From JAICSD01 sp963836665 (GTDB lineage: Bacteria > Acidobacteriota > Vicinamibacteria > Vicinamibacterales > 2-12-FULL-66-21): DNA of 64,000 bases. The stretch spans positions 372,001 through 436,000 of the forward strand of contig CAWIKL010000002.1 of assembly GCA_963836665.1 (NCBI GenBank), written 5' to 3'. Positions within the stretch are counted from its first letter, which is position 1, and each line of letters opens with the position of its first letter. The position numbers were made by a program, and so were the translations under genes. The notes below the pieces were generated by a model. The model was not told the DNA's origin, ran no database searches, and saw only the letters and a list, made by a program, of their open reading frames with translations. Positions 19,326 to 28,041 of this stretch are shown in pieces.

Positions 19326-20417
19326 TCAGTTTCCCTGCGGAAGGACGACGTTGATGGTCTGCGGTTCTCCGGGCCGGATCTGGATCGTCGTCGAATACGG
19401 ACGGAAGCCGTCCTTGCGCACTTCGATCCGGTGCGGTCCGGCCGCCAGCTGGACGACCAGGCGGCTGCCCCCGTCCGGGTTGTCCCACTTCTCGCCGTCG
19501 ATCTGTACCACGGCGTCACCGGGCTGAACGCGCAGGTTCAACGTGCCAAACCCCGAGGCGGGGGCGCTGTAGGGATGCTCCTGCGGTCCGGGCTGCGGGT
19601 ACATCCCGCCGTTCGGGTTGCCATTGGGCGGCGGGTATCCAGGTTGACCGTAGGTGGGTTGCTCGCCATAACCTGGCTGGCCCCCGTAGCCAGGCTGACC
19701 GCCATACCCGGGCTGGCCGTTGCCGTTGTTCGGCTGCGCGTTCGGCGACGGCTGCGGCCTCGGATCCTGCGGCGCTCCCGGCGGGAGTTGCTGCAGCTCC
19801 CCCTTGTAGTGATAGCCCTCGCCTGGCTGGAACATCACCTGCTGCTTCCAGCTCTGGTACCCGGGCAGGTACACCTCCAGCTCGTGCTGGCCGGTCGGAA
19901 TGTCCAAACGCTGGAACACGCCGTCGAAATCATTGACGACGCCCACGTAGTAGCCGTCGACGAACACCTGCGCCTCGCGCGGCTTCATCTCCAGGCGCGC
20001 GCTCGACCACGCACTATAGGCATATCCAGGGTATGGATAGCCGCAGCACGGGTAGCCGGAGTATCCGTAGTATCCCCACGGATTACCGTAGGCAAAACTC
20101 CAGTAGTACGGAGACCAGCCCAGACCGTAATAGAACGAGGCGTAGAACCCGTTATAGAAATACGGGGTGTAGTACGGGTGGTAGTAGCCACCGTGGTAGC
20201 CGCCATAGTACGGGTGGTACCCACCGGACGGATATCCGCCATGACCATTCGAAGGCCCGGACCCGCCGCCATGGCCACCCCCCGACGAGGGGGCGGGACC
20301 GCCGCCGCTGCCGCCATGCCCGCCACCACCGTGCTGTGCCACCGCGTTGGCGGGCGACAACAGCAGCAAGGCGGTGCTGCATGCGCAGACGAAAATCAAA
20401 AGACGATTCGCGCTCAC
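19326..20417 (-). CDS. Secreted Gly/Tyr-rich protein with two PEGA domains
   Basis: 363 residues starting at a GTG with GGAGG seven bases upstream, which decides the start. A signal peptide (ANRLLIFVCACSTALLLLSPANA) leads into a His/Gly- and Gly/Tyr-rich region (~30-140). The first PEGA beta domain follows (LEMKPREAQVFVDGYYVGVV...), then a linker of QPGYGG repeats, then a second PEGA domain (LRVQPGDAVVQIDGEKW...). PEGA domains are extracytoplasmic beta modules often linked to surface anchoring or S-layer interactions. The Gly/Tyr-rich part suggests a surface-exposed, possibly adhesive or cross-linkable segment; that is inference. It has its own terminator and no operon partner. Confidence 0.75.
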   Translation of the reverse strand: MSANRLLIFVCACSTALLLLSPANAVAQHGGGGHGGSGGGPAPSSGGGHGGGSGPSNGHGGYPSGGYHPYYGGYHGGYYHPYYTPYFYNGFYASFYYGLGWSPYYWSFAYGNPWGYYGYSGYPCCGYPYPGYAYSAWSSARLEMKPREAQVFVDGYYVGVVNDFDGVFQRLDIPTGQHELEVYLPGYQSWKQQVMFQPGEGYHYKGELQQLPPGAPQDPRPQPSPNAQPNNGNGQPGYGGQPGYGGQPGYGEQPTYGQPGYPPPNGNPNGGMYPQPGPQEHPYSAPASGFGTLNLRVQPGDAVVQIDGEKWDNPDGGSRLVVQLAAGPHRIEVRKDGFRPYSTTIQIRPGEPQTINVVLPQGN

Positions 20418-20433
20418 TGGGGATCCTCCGGGA

Positions 20434-20467
20434 CAGGCACCTATCGGACAAGCAACCACGGTGCCTG
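20434..20467. promoter_or_regulatory. 8-bp inverted repeat in the 5' leader of the PEGA gene
   Basis: CAGGCACC and GGTGCCTG are perfect inverted copies separated by 18 bases, just upstream of the Shine-Dalgarno sequence of the PEGA gene. This may be an operator or a leader hairpin; nothing identifies the factor. Confidence 0.3.
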
Positions 20468-20499
20468 CCAGAAAATGCCTATTTAAGCCTCTAATTGCG

Positions 20500-20788
20500 T
20501 TCGGTACACGTCCTCGGCTGAGCACAGTGTCGCCTGCAGGTGTCATCGGCGAGCCACATTTTCTTCACACGGGTGCCACGACTCGAACGACATCCATGGA
20601 GTCAAATAATCCGAACGCGAACGGATTCGCTAACCGGCTCCAACCGACGCGACTCCTCCCAAGCCTGCAACGTGGAGCCGGAAACGCGGATTTTGCCAGC
20701 GCCTGCACAAGTTGGTGGCGCACGTGACGCGAACCACGTGCGTCGTCACAGCGGCGTCAGCGGCTCATCCCGCTGACGCCGTTTTTTT
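20500..20788 (+). ncRNA. Candidate small RNA ending in a strong intrinsic terminator
   Basis: The ~390-bp gap between the PEGA gene (leftward) and nuoN (leftward, ending at 20809) has no convincing coding sequence. It ends on the + strand in a perfect terminator, and a second potential stem (GTGACG ... CGTCAC, ~20723-20749) lies just upstream. The 5' boundary given here is a guess. No known RNA family (tRNA, tmRNA, SRP, 6S, RNase P) was recognised by eye. Confidence 0.22.
20752..20788 (+). terminator. Perfect 12-bp intrinsic terminator
   Basis: CGGCGTCAGCGG pairs exactly with CCGCTGACGCCG across a 6-base loop, followed by seven Ts on the + strand. On the minus strand the stem is preceded by As and has no T run after it, so it is directed at + strand transcripts rather than at the nuo operon, which ends just to the right. 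Confidence 0.85.
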
Positions 20789-20808
20789 GTGTCATGCCCC
20801 GAAGGAAC

Positions 20809-22230
20809 TTAAAACAGCGGCGTGGCTGCTCTCAGCGCGGCCTGCACCCACGGCTCCGGATAGACGCCCATGACGACGACGCCGAGCGCGCAGAAGAGAA
20901 TCGCGGCGAGCAGCGGCGCGGCGAGGGGAACGCGGCCAGGCTTCTCCGGCGCGTCGATGTACATCCGGCTCGCCAGCACCAGGTAGTAATACAGCGCCAC
21001 GATCGTCAGCACGGCGCCGAGCAGCGCCAGGAAGTACATGTGCTGATCGATCGCCGCCTGGAAGATGAACAGCTTCGCCCAGAACCCCGCCACGAACGGA
21101 ATGCCGCCGAGCGACAGCAGGAACACGAGCATGCTCAGGGCGAGCACCGGCGAGCGCTGCGCCAGGCCGCGGTAGCTGCCCATGGTGTCGCTTCCCTCGC
21201 CCGTTCCCACCGCCTGCACGACGAAGAAGGCGCCCATGTTCCCGAAGAGATATGCGACGAGATAGAAGAGCACCATACCGGCGCCGTGGGCCGACACTGC
21301 CGCGACCCCGATGAGCATATAGCCGATGTGCGCGACGCCCGAGTAGGCGAGTAGCCGCTTGACGTTCTGCTGCGGGATCGCCATCAAGTTCCCGGCGACA
21401 ATGGTCAGGCCGGCCAGCGCGGAAACGACCGGCACCCAGACGTAGGCGGCATGGCCGGCCCCCTCGAGATACAGCCGGAACACGACGACGAAGCCGGCCG
21501 CCTTGGGGGCGACCGCCAGCCAGGCCACAAACGGCGTCGTCGCCGCCTCGTAGGTGTCGGGCACCCACATGTGGAACGGCACCGCCGCGATCTTGAATGC
21601 GATGCCGGCGAGCACGAGCACCATCCCGAGCCGGGCCAGCGGGCTGCCCGAGGCCAGCGCCGCCGGGATCGCATGCAGTGCCATCGTCCCCGTCGCGCCA
21701 TAGATGAACGAGAAGCCGTAGAGCATCACCGCCGACGACACGCTGCCGACGAGGAAGAACTTGAGCGCCCCTTCCCCTGCGATCTCCTGCCTCTTGTGAA
21801 AGCCGCTGAGGAAGTAGAGCGGGATCGACATCAGCTCGAAGGCAACAAACAGCAGGACCAGCTCGCGCGCCGCAGCGAGGACGAGCATGCCGAGCAGCGA
21901 CGCGAGCAGCGCCACGTGATACTCGGCGCCGCGGCGCGAGAACCACTCGCCCGGCAGGCCGAGGGCGGCCAGCACACTGACCGCGGCTGACACGAGGAAC
22001 AGGCGCTGCGCGAACAGCGCGAGCGGGTCGAGCACGTAAGCGTCGCCGAACAGGGATCCCCCCGGCTGCAGTGTGAACGCCCAGGCCGACAGCGCGATCA
22101 GTCCGAGCAGCGTGACCCAGCCGCAGCGGCGATCCGGCGCCGCCGGACGGAAGAGGCCGAGGACCAGGACGAGGACAAGCAACCCGCCGAGGGCGAGCTC
22201 CAGGCCCAGGGGGCCGGCCAGCGACATCAT
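20809..22230 (-). CDS. nuoN: NADH-quinone oxidoreductase subunit N
   Basis: 473-residue antiporter-like membrane subunit of complex I and last gene of the operon. It contains the conserved Lys-bearing helix KFFLVGSVSSAVMLYG, the broken-helix region PFHMWVPDTYEAATTPF and LLAYSGVAHIGYML. The start MMSLAGPLG overlaps the nuoM stop by 4 bp (ATGA). A longer open frame running upstream through nuoM is a shadow. It conducts protons as one of three Mrp-like channels. Confidence 0.95.
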   Translation of the reverse strand: MMSLAGPLGLELALGGLLVLVLVLGLFRPAAPDRRCGWVTLLGLIALSAWAFTLQPGGSLFGDAYVLDPLALFAQRLFLVSAAVSVLAALGLPGEWFSRRGAEYHVALLASLLGMLVLAAARELVLLFVAFELMSIPLYFLSGFHKRQEIAGEGALKFFLVGSVSSAVMLYGFSFIYGATGTMALHAIPAALASGSPLARLGMVLVLAGIAFKIAAVPFHMWVPDTYEAATTPFVAWLAVAPKAAGFVVVFRLYLEGAGHAAYVWVPVVSALAGLTIVAGNLMAIPQQNVKRLLAYSGVAHIGYMLIGVAAVSAHGAGMVLFYLVAYLFGNMGAFFVVQAVGTGEGSDTMGSYRGLAQRSPVLALSMLVFLLSLGGIPFVAGFWAKLFIFQAAIDQHMYFLALLGAVLTIVALYYYLVLASRMYIDAPEKPGRVPLAAPLLAAILFCALGVVVMGVYPEPWVQAALRAATPLF

Positions 22231-23765
22231 CGAATCACGCCCAGTCGCATCAGCAGCGGCACCGTCGCGCTGTCGATCGGCGCCACCAGCAGCTGCGGCA
22301 TCACGCCGAATAGAATCAGCATGCAGACGAGGAACACCAGCGCGACCCACTCGGTTCCCTGCGCGTCGGGCAGATCCTGGAAGTGAGGGTCGGCGCTCTT
22401 GGCGCCCCAGAAAATCTGCCGCACGACGCGAAGCACGTAAATCGAGGTCAGGAACGCGCCGATGACACCGGGCAGCAGCCACCACGGATGCGCGGATCCC
22501 CAGGCGCCGACGAAGGTCAGGAACTCGGCGACGAAACCGGCCGTCGCCGGCAGCCCGAGCGATGAGAAGCCGCCGATCGCGAACGCCGTCGCGATGCCCG
22601 GCATCATCTGGCCGAAGCCGCCCATGGTGAAGATCGCCCGTGAGTGCGCCTTCTCGTAGACCAGGCCGACCAGCGCGAAGAACAGGCCGGTCATGATCCC
22701 GTGCGCGACCATCTGGAACACCGCGCCGTTCAATCCCTGCTCGGTCAGCGTCGCGACGCCAAGCATCACGATGCCCATGTGCGACACCGACGAGTAGGCG
22801 ACGACGTATTTCAGATCGGTCTGCGCCATGGCGCTGAGCGCGCCGTAGACGACGTTGATACAGGCGATCGCGCCGACCAGCCACGCCCACTCGGCGGCGC
22901 CCATCGGCGTCAGGCCGAGGCCGAGGCGCACGACGCCGTAGGCCCCGAGCTTCATCAATACGCCGGCGTGCAACATCGACACCGCCGTCGGCGCCGAGGC
23001 GTGGCCGTCGGGCGACCAGGTATGCAGCGGCCAGATGCCGGCGAGGATGCCGAAGCCGACGTAGAAGGCGAGGAACACCCACGTCTGCAGTTGCGGTGAG
23101 AAGTGGACCCGCTGCAGATCGAGGAACGAAAAACTCTGCGATCCCCCCGCGGTGTAGAGCGCCAGGATGCCGACGAGGATGAACGCGGACCCCAGAAGGA
23201 GGTAGAGCGTCAGCTTCATCGCCGCGTATTCCTTGGTACCGACGCCGGTCCGCTTGAACGCCCAGCCGAAGATCCCCTGCGGCCGCACTTCTCCGCTCGA
23301 GCCCCAGATCCCGATGAGCAGGTACATCGGCAGTACCGCGATCTCGTAGAAGAGAAAGAACACGAAGAGATCGAGCGAAACAAACACGCCGAACACGCCG
23401 GTGACGAGCAGGAGCAACAGGGCGTAGAACTCCTGGCCGCGGGTCTTGACCGTCCACGACGCGAAGACGCCGGCAAACAGGATGATCGCCGTCAGCAGCG
23501 TGAGCACGAGTCCCATGCCGTCGATGGCGAGGTTGTAGGAGATGCCAAAGGTCGGGACCAGCGCGTGATGCTCGGCGAACTGGAAGCCGGCAGCGGTGCG
23601 GTCGTAGGCGAAGCAGAGCCACACACTCAGCACGAGCGGAACGACGGCGCCGATCGTTGCTGTCAGCCGCACCAGCAGCGGCCGGTGACGCGCGAACGCC
23701 ATGACGACGAGCGCCGCCACAAACGGCGACCAGGTGATGATGGAGAGCAGCGGCAGTCCGCTCAC
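22227..23765 (-). CDS. nuoM: NADH-quinone oxidoreductase subunit M
   Basis: 512-residue proton-channel subunit of complex I. The GTG at 23765 (encoding MSGLPLLSIITWSPF) overlaps the nuoL stop in a GTGA, so translation is coupled and the open frame further upstream is not real. Family motifs: FYEIAVLPMYLLIGIWG, the Lys helix MKLTLYLLLGSAFILVG, WPLHTWSPDGHASAPTAVSMLHAGVLMKLGAYG and YSSVSHMGIVMLG. The length is normal and no break is seen. Confidence 0.95.
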   Translation of the reverse strand: MSGLPLLSIITWSPFVAALVVMAFARHRPLLVRLTATIGAVVPLVLSVWLCFAYDRTAAGFQFAEHHALVPTFGISYNLAIDGMGLVLTLLTAIILFAGVFASWTVKTRGQEFYALLLLLVTGVFGVFVSLDLFVFFLFYEIAVLPMYLLIGIWGSSGEVRPQGIFGWAFKRTGVGTKEYAAMKLTLYLLLGSAFILVGILALYTAGGSQSFSFLDLQRVHFSPQLQTWVFLAFYVGFGILAGIWPLHTWSPDGHASAPTAVSMLHAGVLMKLGAYGVVRLGLGLTPMGAAEWAWLVGAIACINVVYGALSAMAQTDLKYVVAYSSVSHMGIVMLGVATLTEQGLNGAVFQMVAHGIMTGLFFALVGLVYEKAHSRAIFTMGGFGQMMPGIATAFAIGGFSSLGLPATAGFVAEFLTFVGAWGSAHPWWLLPGVIGAFLTSIYVLRVVRQIFWGAKSADPHFQDLPDAQGTEWVALVFLVCMLILFGVMPQLLVAPIDSATVPLLMRLGVIR

Positions 23766-25696
23766 CAGGTGACTCCGATCCAGGCGAGCAGCGCCAGCAG
23801 GCCAAGACCGACCGCCCAGACGTAATCCTGCACTTTGCCGGTCTGCACTCGACGCAGGCGGTCGCCCGCCTCGAGCGTCCACGCGCTGATCACGTTCAGC
23901 GCGCCGTCGACGAGGTAACGATCGATCCAGCCAACTGCGCGGGCGAAGGCGAGCAACCCATGCCGGTAGATCGCCACGTAGATGTCGTCGAGCCAGAACT
24001 TGCGCAGCGCCGCGGCGCGGATCGGCGCGAACGCCGAGGCGAGCGCGTCGGCGCTGATCGTCTCTCGCTGATACGTGAGAAACGCGACCAGGATGCCGCC
24101 GAGCGCGACCGCGATGGCCGATGGCGTCAGCCAGCCCGGCGCCTCGAATGCGCCGTGCGGCGGGTGGGCGGTGAAGTAGAGCCCGATCGCGAGCGCCAGA
24201 AGCGCGAGCACCCACAGCGGCGCCGTCATGGCGAACGGCGCGTCGCGCAGGTGCGAGCCACCGGCGCCGTGGCCATGGTGAGCCGTGTCATGGCTGTCGC
24301 CGGGGCGTCCGCTGGGCGCGGGGCGATGGGCGACGGGCGACGGGCGATGGGCGATGAGCGCTGGGCCAAAGAAGGCCACGAACACGACACGGAACATGTA
24401 GAAGGCGGTCAGGAAGGCGGCGAAGAGGAGCATGAAGAACGGCACGTGGAAGCCGCCGGCCCACACCGACCCGAGAACTTCCTCCTTGGACGCGAAGCCG
24501 GCGAAGAGCGGCACGCCGGCCAGCGACAGCGTACCGATCAGGAAGACCACCGCCGTCTGTGGCATCTTCCTGGCCAGGCCGCCCATGTCATTGATGTCGT
24601 TGCTGCCGACGGCGTGAATCACCGCGCCGGCGCCAAGGAAGAGCAGCGCCTTGAACACGCCGTGCGTCAGCAGGTGCAGAAACCCGCACCCGGCGAAGCC
24701 AGCGCCGATCGCCGCCATCATGTAGCCGAGCTGCGAGACGGTCGAGTAGGCGAGCACACGCTTGATGTCGGTCTGCACGCACGCCAGGATCGCCGCAAGC
24801 AGCGCGGTGAACGCGCCGTTCCAGGCGACGATCGCCATCACGTTCGGCGTCAGCGCGAAGAGCCACTCCGTCCGCGTCAGCAAGTAGACGCCCGCCGTCA
24901 CCATTGTCGCCGCGTGGATCAGCGCCGACACCGGTGTCGGGCCTTCCATCGCGTCAGGCAGCCAGACATGCAGCGGGAACTGCGCCGACTTCCCCGCCGC
25001 CCCCATGTAGAGACCGAAGGTAATGATCGCGAGCCCGGCCAGGGGAATCTGCTGCGTCTCGGCGAGATGCCTCAATTCGACGAGATCGAACGTGCCGGTC
25101 GCGCGGTGCAACAGCACGATGCCGATGAGCAGCCCGACGTCCCCGAGCTTGGTCGTCCAGAACGCCTTGAGCGCGGCGCGTGCGGCTTCCGGTTTCGTGT
25201 ACCAGAAGCCGATCAACAGGCACGAGCAGACGCCGACCAGTTCCCAGCAGATGAACAGCTGCAGCAGTGTCGGGGCGATGACCACGCCCATCATCGAGAA
25301 CGCAAACAGCGACTGCAGCGCATAGTAGCGGCCGAGCGCCGGCCTGGGCTCGTCGCTCAAGTAGCAGGTCGAATAAATCAGCACCAGCGACGCCACCAGC
25401 GTCACCAGCAGCAGCATCGTCGTCGACGTGGAATCGACGAGGACGCCGACGGTGGCGAATGGCCCCTGCACGGACGGCAGCCAGGCCCAGACGGCGTGAA
25501 TCGGCTCGCTGGGTTGCTGGTGGAAGGCGCGCCAGCCGAGGATCGCCGACACCAGCGACGCAACCATGCACGTGATCGAGAACCACGCGGCCGCGCGGCC
25601 GGCCCGGCGCAGCGGCGGTAGCGCGCCGATGACCACGAACGACGCCGCCGGCAGCAGCAGCGCGACGAGTGTGAACGTGACGGGGTCCGTCGTCAC
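23762..25696 (-). CDS. nuoL: NADH-quinone oxidoreductase subunit L
   Basis: 644-residue largest proton-channel subunit. Conserved stretches: CWELVGVCSCLLIGFWY, FWTTKLGDVGLLIG, FPLHVWLPDAMEGPTPVSALIHAATMVTAGVY, LAYSTVSQLGYMM and the GHAxTHA-like FLHLLTHGVFKALLFLGAGAVIHA. Between late membrane helices there is an odd His/Pro-rich loop (LIAHRPSPVAHRPAP..., then HDTAHHGHGAGG) encoded partly by a seven-base tandem repeat. It overlaps nuoK by 4 bp. Confidence 0.95.
   Translation of the reverse strand: MTTDPVTFTLVALLLPAASFVVIGALPPLRRAGRAAAWFSITCMVASLVSAILGWRAFHQQPSEPIHAVWAWLPSVQGPFATVGVLVDSTSTTMLLLVTLVASLVLIYSTCYLSDEPRPALGRYYALQSLFAFSMMGVVIAPTLLQLFICWELVGVCSCLLIGFWYTKPEAARAALKAFWTTKLGDVGLLIGIVLLHRATGTFDLVELRHLAETQQIPLAGLAIITFGLYMGAAGKSAQFPLHVWLPDAMEGPTPVSALIHAATMVTAGVYLLTRTEWLFALTPNVMAIVAWNGAFTALLAAILACVQTDIKRVLAYSTVSQLGYMMAAIGAGFAGCGFLHLLTHGVFKALLFLGAGAVIHAVGSNDINDMGGLARKMPQTAVVFLIGTLSLAGVPLFAGFASKEEVLGSVWAGGFHVPFFMLLFAAFLTAFYMFRVVFVAFFGPALIAHRPSPVAHRPAPSGRPGDSHDTAHHGHGAGGSHLRDAPFAMTAPLWVLALLALAIGLYFTAHPPHGAFEAPGWLTPSAIAVALGGILVAFLTYQRETISADALASAFAPIRAAALRKFWLDDIYVAIYRHGLLAFARAVGWIDRYLVDGALNVISAWTLEAGDRLRRVQTGKVQDYVWAVGLGLLALLAWIGVTW
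24321..24355. repeat. Heptanucleotide tandem repeat GGGCGAY x5 inside nuoL
   Basis: Five head-to-tail units GGGCGAT or GGGCGAC span 24321-24355 within the coding sequence of nuoL. Because seven is not a multiple of three, three units encode seven residues, giving the repeated AHRP peptide. Related heptads (GGGCGAG) occur near 46383. Confidence 0.7.
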
Positions 25697-25992
25697 CCCT
25701 TCAACCAGTCCACGTGGTCCGCGCTTGCGGTCTTGCGCACACGGAAGAGAAGGATGACGATGGCCAGGCCGAGCGCGACCTCGGCGACCGTGATGCAGAT
25801 GGCGAACAGGGTGAGCACCATCCCGGCGTCGTTGCCCTGGAAGCGGCTGAAAGCCACCAGGTTGATGTTGACGGCGTTGAGCATCAGCTCGATGCCGAGC
25901 AGGATGCCGACGGTGTTACGGCGGGTGACCGTGCCGAACAGACCGAGGCAGAAGACGACGGCGGCCAGCGTCAGGTACGCCTGCAGCGGCAT
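25693..25992 (-). CDS. nuoK: NADH-quinone oxidoreductase subunit K
   Basis: 99-residue three-helix membrane subunit. It carries the two conserved glutamates of the family in GILLGIELMLNAVNINLVAF and in FAICITVAEVALGLAIVI. It overlaps nuoL by 4 bp and follows nuoJ by 3 bp. It provides the proton-transfer link between the quinone site and the antiporter subunits. Confidence 0.95.
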   Translation of the reverse strand: MPLQAYLTLAAVVFCLGLFGTVTRRNTVGILLGIELMLNAVNINLVAFSRFQGNDAGMVLTLFAICITVAEVALGLAIVILLFRVRKTASADHVDWLKG

Positions 25993-25995
25993 CGA

Positions 25996-26490
25996 TTACT
26001 CCTCCGGCCTCGCGAAATAGCTCGCAGCGAGCAGGCCGACGAGCAGCAGCACGGCGAGCAGCTCGAACGGGAGGACCTCGCGCGTCAGCAGCGACGTCCC
26101 GATCTGCCGCGTCAGGTCGGCCGGAGGCGCCGGGCGCGGCAGCGCCAGTTGCGCCTGGCCGATGGCGCGCAGGAGCAGCAGCAGGACACCGGCCGAGACG
26201 ATTCCCCCAGCGGCGAGGTGACGGCTGGTCTGCGACAAGCGTTCGCCGACGAGCCGCTCCGTGACGACGATGGCGAAGACGACGACGGTGACGACGCCGC
26301 CGGCGTACAGCAGCACTTGCACGGCCGCGATGAACTCGGCGTTGAGGGTAATGAAGATGCCCGCCGTGGAAATGAGCGCCAGCGCCAGCCAGAGAACGGC
26401 GTGGAAGAGGTTCTTTCCCAGCACCACGGCGAATCCAGCGCCGACCAGGGTCACTGCGAACGCCCAGAACGCGAGGACGCTGACGGTCAT
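25996..26490 (-). CDS. nuoJ: NADH-quinone oxidoreductase subunit J
   Basis: 164-residue five-helix membrane subunit of complex I. Typical motifs are NLFHAVLWLALALISTAGIFITLNAEFIAAVQVLLYAGGVVTVVVF, which covers the helix with the pi-bulge (YAGG) of the E-channel. Its start overlaps the nuoI stop by 4 bp. Confidence 0.94.
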   Translation of the reverse strand: MTVSVLAFWAFAVTLVGAGFAVVLGKNLFHAVLWLALALISTAGIFITLNAEFIAAVQVLLYAGGVVTVVVFAIVVTERLVGERLSQTSRHLAAGGIVSAGVLLLLLRAIGQAQLALPRPAPPADLTRQIGTSLLTREVLPFELLAVLLLVGLLAASYFARPEE

Positions 26491-27047
26491 GCGTCCGCCT
26501 TCCCGGCGTCCGGGCTTGCCGCGTGCGTCATCCCGGCTTCTTTCTTGGGCGGTTGCTGCATGTCACGCAGCCGATTCCCGGTCGCCCACGACGCCTCGTG
26601 CTGCAGGCCGATCGCGTGCAGGCGATCCTTGTCGAGCAGCATCTCGCGGCGGTCCGCCGTCGCCAGGTCGAACGACTTCATCATCACGATGGCGTCGGTC
26701 GGACAGACCTGCACGCACAGCTCGCAGAACTCGCAGGCGTAGAGCTCGAGGCTGAAGAACTTGGCGTAATTGCGCTTCTCGCCCTTCAGCATCTCGACCT
26801 TGATCACTGCCGGCGGGCAGATGAATTCGCACAGGCGGCAGCCGATGCAGTTCTCCTCGCCGGTATCCCTGTCATAGGTCAGCGCCAGGAGGCCGCGGAA
26901 GCGGTTCGGGTACTTCCGCTCCACCGTCGGGTAATGGACGGTGACGGGCTTGCGGAAGAAGTTGACGAACGTGATCCGCATCGCCTGGCCGACCGCCCTG
27001 CCGATCGTCCACGCTTCGGCGAAGACGCCCTTCTTGCGATCATGCAT
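26487..27047 (-). CDS. nuoI: NADH-quinone oxidoreductase subunit I (2 x 4Fe-4S)
   Basis: 186-residue peripheral-arm protein. Two ferredoxin-type clusters are visible: CIGCRLCEFICPP and CEFCELCVQVCPTDA, each CxxCxxCxxxCP. These carry electrons toward cluster N2 in NuoB. The N-terminal amphipathic stretch (ITFVNFFRKPVTVHYP) is the usual membrane contact. It overlaps nuoH by 8 bp. In a complex without NuoEFG this subunit is the likely electron entry point for ferredoxin or another donor. Confidence 0.95.
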   Translation of the reverse strand: MHDRKKGVFAEAWTIGRAVGQAMRITFVNFFRKPVTVHYPTVERKYPNRFRGLLALTYDRDTGEENCIGCRLCEFICPPAVIKVEMLKGEKRNYAKFFSLELYACEFCELCVQVCPTDAIVMMKSFDLATADRREMLLDKDRLHAIGLQHEASWATGNRLRDMQQPPKKEAGMTHAASPDAGKADA

Positions 27048-28041
27048 GGGGCGTCCTCCAGACGATGGTCGCGGCGGTGGCGAGGAGGAGCAGCAGCGAC
27101 GCCGGCAGCATCAGCTTCCACGACACGCGCAGGATCTGATCGACGCGGATGCGGACGAAGCTCCAACGGATCCACGTGATCAGCAGGAAGACGAGCAGCG
27201 CCTTAATCAGGAACCACAGCGGTCCGAGCCACACCGGTCCCGGCCCCGCCCAGGCGCCCAAGAACAGCAGCGCGCCGAGGAACGACGTGCCGAGTACGTG
27301 TGCGTACTCGGCAAGCTGGATGATGGCGAACTTCATCCCCAGGTACTCGACGCGGAAGCCGGCGACGAGCTCCGACTCCGCCTCGAGGATGTCAAACGGC
27401 ACGCGGTTCTCGGCAGCGACGGCGGTGATGATGTAGAAGACGAAGGCGATCTGGCCGATGACCGGGTAGGCGATGAACCAGAGATGGGCCTGTGCCGCCG
27501 CGATTTCCGAGAGTCGCAGCGAGCCGGCCAGCATCACCGGCACCAGCGCCGACATGATGAACGGCAGGTCGTAGGAAATGATCTGGTTCACCGCGCGCAT
27601 CGCCGAGAGCAGCGCGTACTTGTTGTTCGATCCCCATCCGGCCATGAACAGGCCGACGATCTCGAGCGATGAAATCGCCAGGAAGAAAAGCACGCCGGTG
27701 TCGAGGTCGGAGACGCCGATACCGGGCGCGAACGGAATCGTCGCGAAGATCAGCAGGCACGGCACCAGGAACACGACCGGCGCGAGATTGAAGATTGGAC
27801 GGTCCGCGGTCTCTGGAACGACGTCCTCCTTGAGCAACAGCTTGACGCCGTCGGCGATCGGCTGGAGCAGCCCGTGCGGGCCGACGCGATATGGCCCGAT
27901 GCGCGACTGCATCCGCGCCGCGAACTTGCGTTCGAGCAGCGTGACATAGGCGAGGATCCCGGTCAGGGCGCCGAGAATGACGCCGCCCATGATCAGCGCC
28001 TGCACGGCGCGGGGCAGCGTGAAATAGGCGTCCACCAGCAT
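27040..28041 (-). CDS. nuoH: NADH-quinone oxidoreductase subunit H
   Basis: 333-residue membrane subunit forming the quinone-entry tunnel. Conserved features: LLERKFAARMQSRIGPYRVGPHGLLQPIADGVKLLLKED, IFNLAPVV, and ENRVPFDILEAESELVAGFRVEYLGMKFA, containing the acidic E-channel residues. The start ATG at 28041 overlaps the nuoD stop by one base (TGATG). The open frame running further upstream through nuoD is not coding. Confidence 0.95.
   Translation of the reverse strand: MLVDAYFTLPRAVQALIMGGVILGALTGILAYVTLLERKFAARMQSRIGPYRVGPHGLLQPIADGVKLLLKEDVVPETADRPIFNLAPVVFLVPCLLIFATIPFAPGIGVSDLDTGVLFFLAISSLEIVGLFMAGWGSNNKYALLSAMRAVNQIISYDLPFIMSALVPVMLAGSLRLSEIAAAQAHLWFIAYPVIGQIAFVFYIITAVAAENRVPFDILEAESELVAGFRVEYLGMKFAIIQLAEYAHVLGTSFLGALLFLGAWAGPGPVWLGPLWFLIKALLVFLLITWIRWSFVRIRVDQILRVSWKLMLPASLLLLLATAATIVWRTPHA

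Noticed and set aside
19640..19730. Repeated CCAGGCTG / GCCATACCC units resembling a short CRISPR-like array
   Set aside because: They are in-frame QPGYGG codon repeats in the PEGA protein linker; units are contiguous, with no spacers.
20571..20592. T-loop-like GTTCGAGTC on the minus strand, as in a tRNA T arm
   Set aside because: The flanking bases do not form a 5-bp T stem, and no acceptor, D or anticodon arm is seen.
3121..20734. The 14-mer GTGACGCGAACCAC present at ~3122 and ~20723
   Set aside because: A match of this length between two sites is expected by chance in 64 kb of GC-rich DNA, and the contexts differ.
20540..20776. 78-codon ORF ending at the orphan terminator
   Set aside because: Its peptide lacks any recognisable pattern, it has no Shine-Dalgarno sequence and its stop lies inside the terminator stem.
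20809..23805. A 998-residue frame covering nuoN and running antiframe through nuoM
   Set aside because: The N-terminal part is nuoM out of frame; nuoN starts at 22230 with an ATGA overlap.
23960..26742. Very long open frames antisense to nuoL, nuoK, nuoJ and nuoI
   Set aside because: Typical of high-GC codon bias; the antisense translations are Arg/Gln/His-rich with no family motif, and the sense genes are unmistakable.
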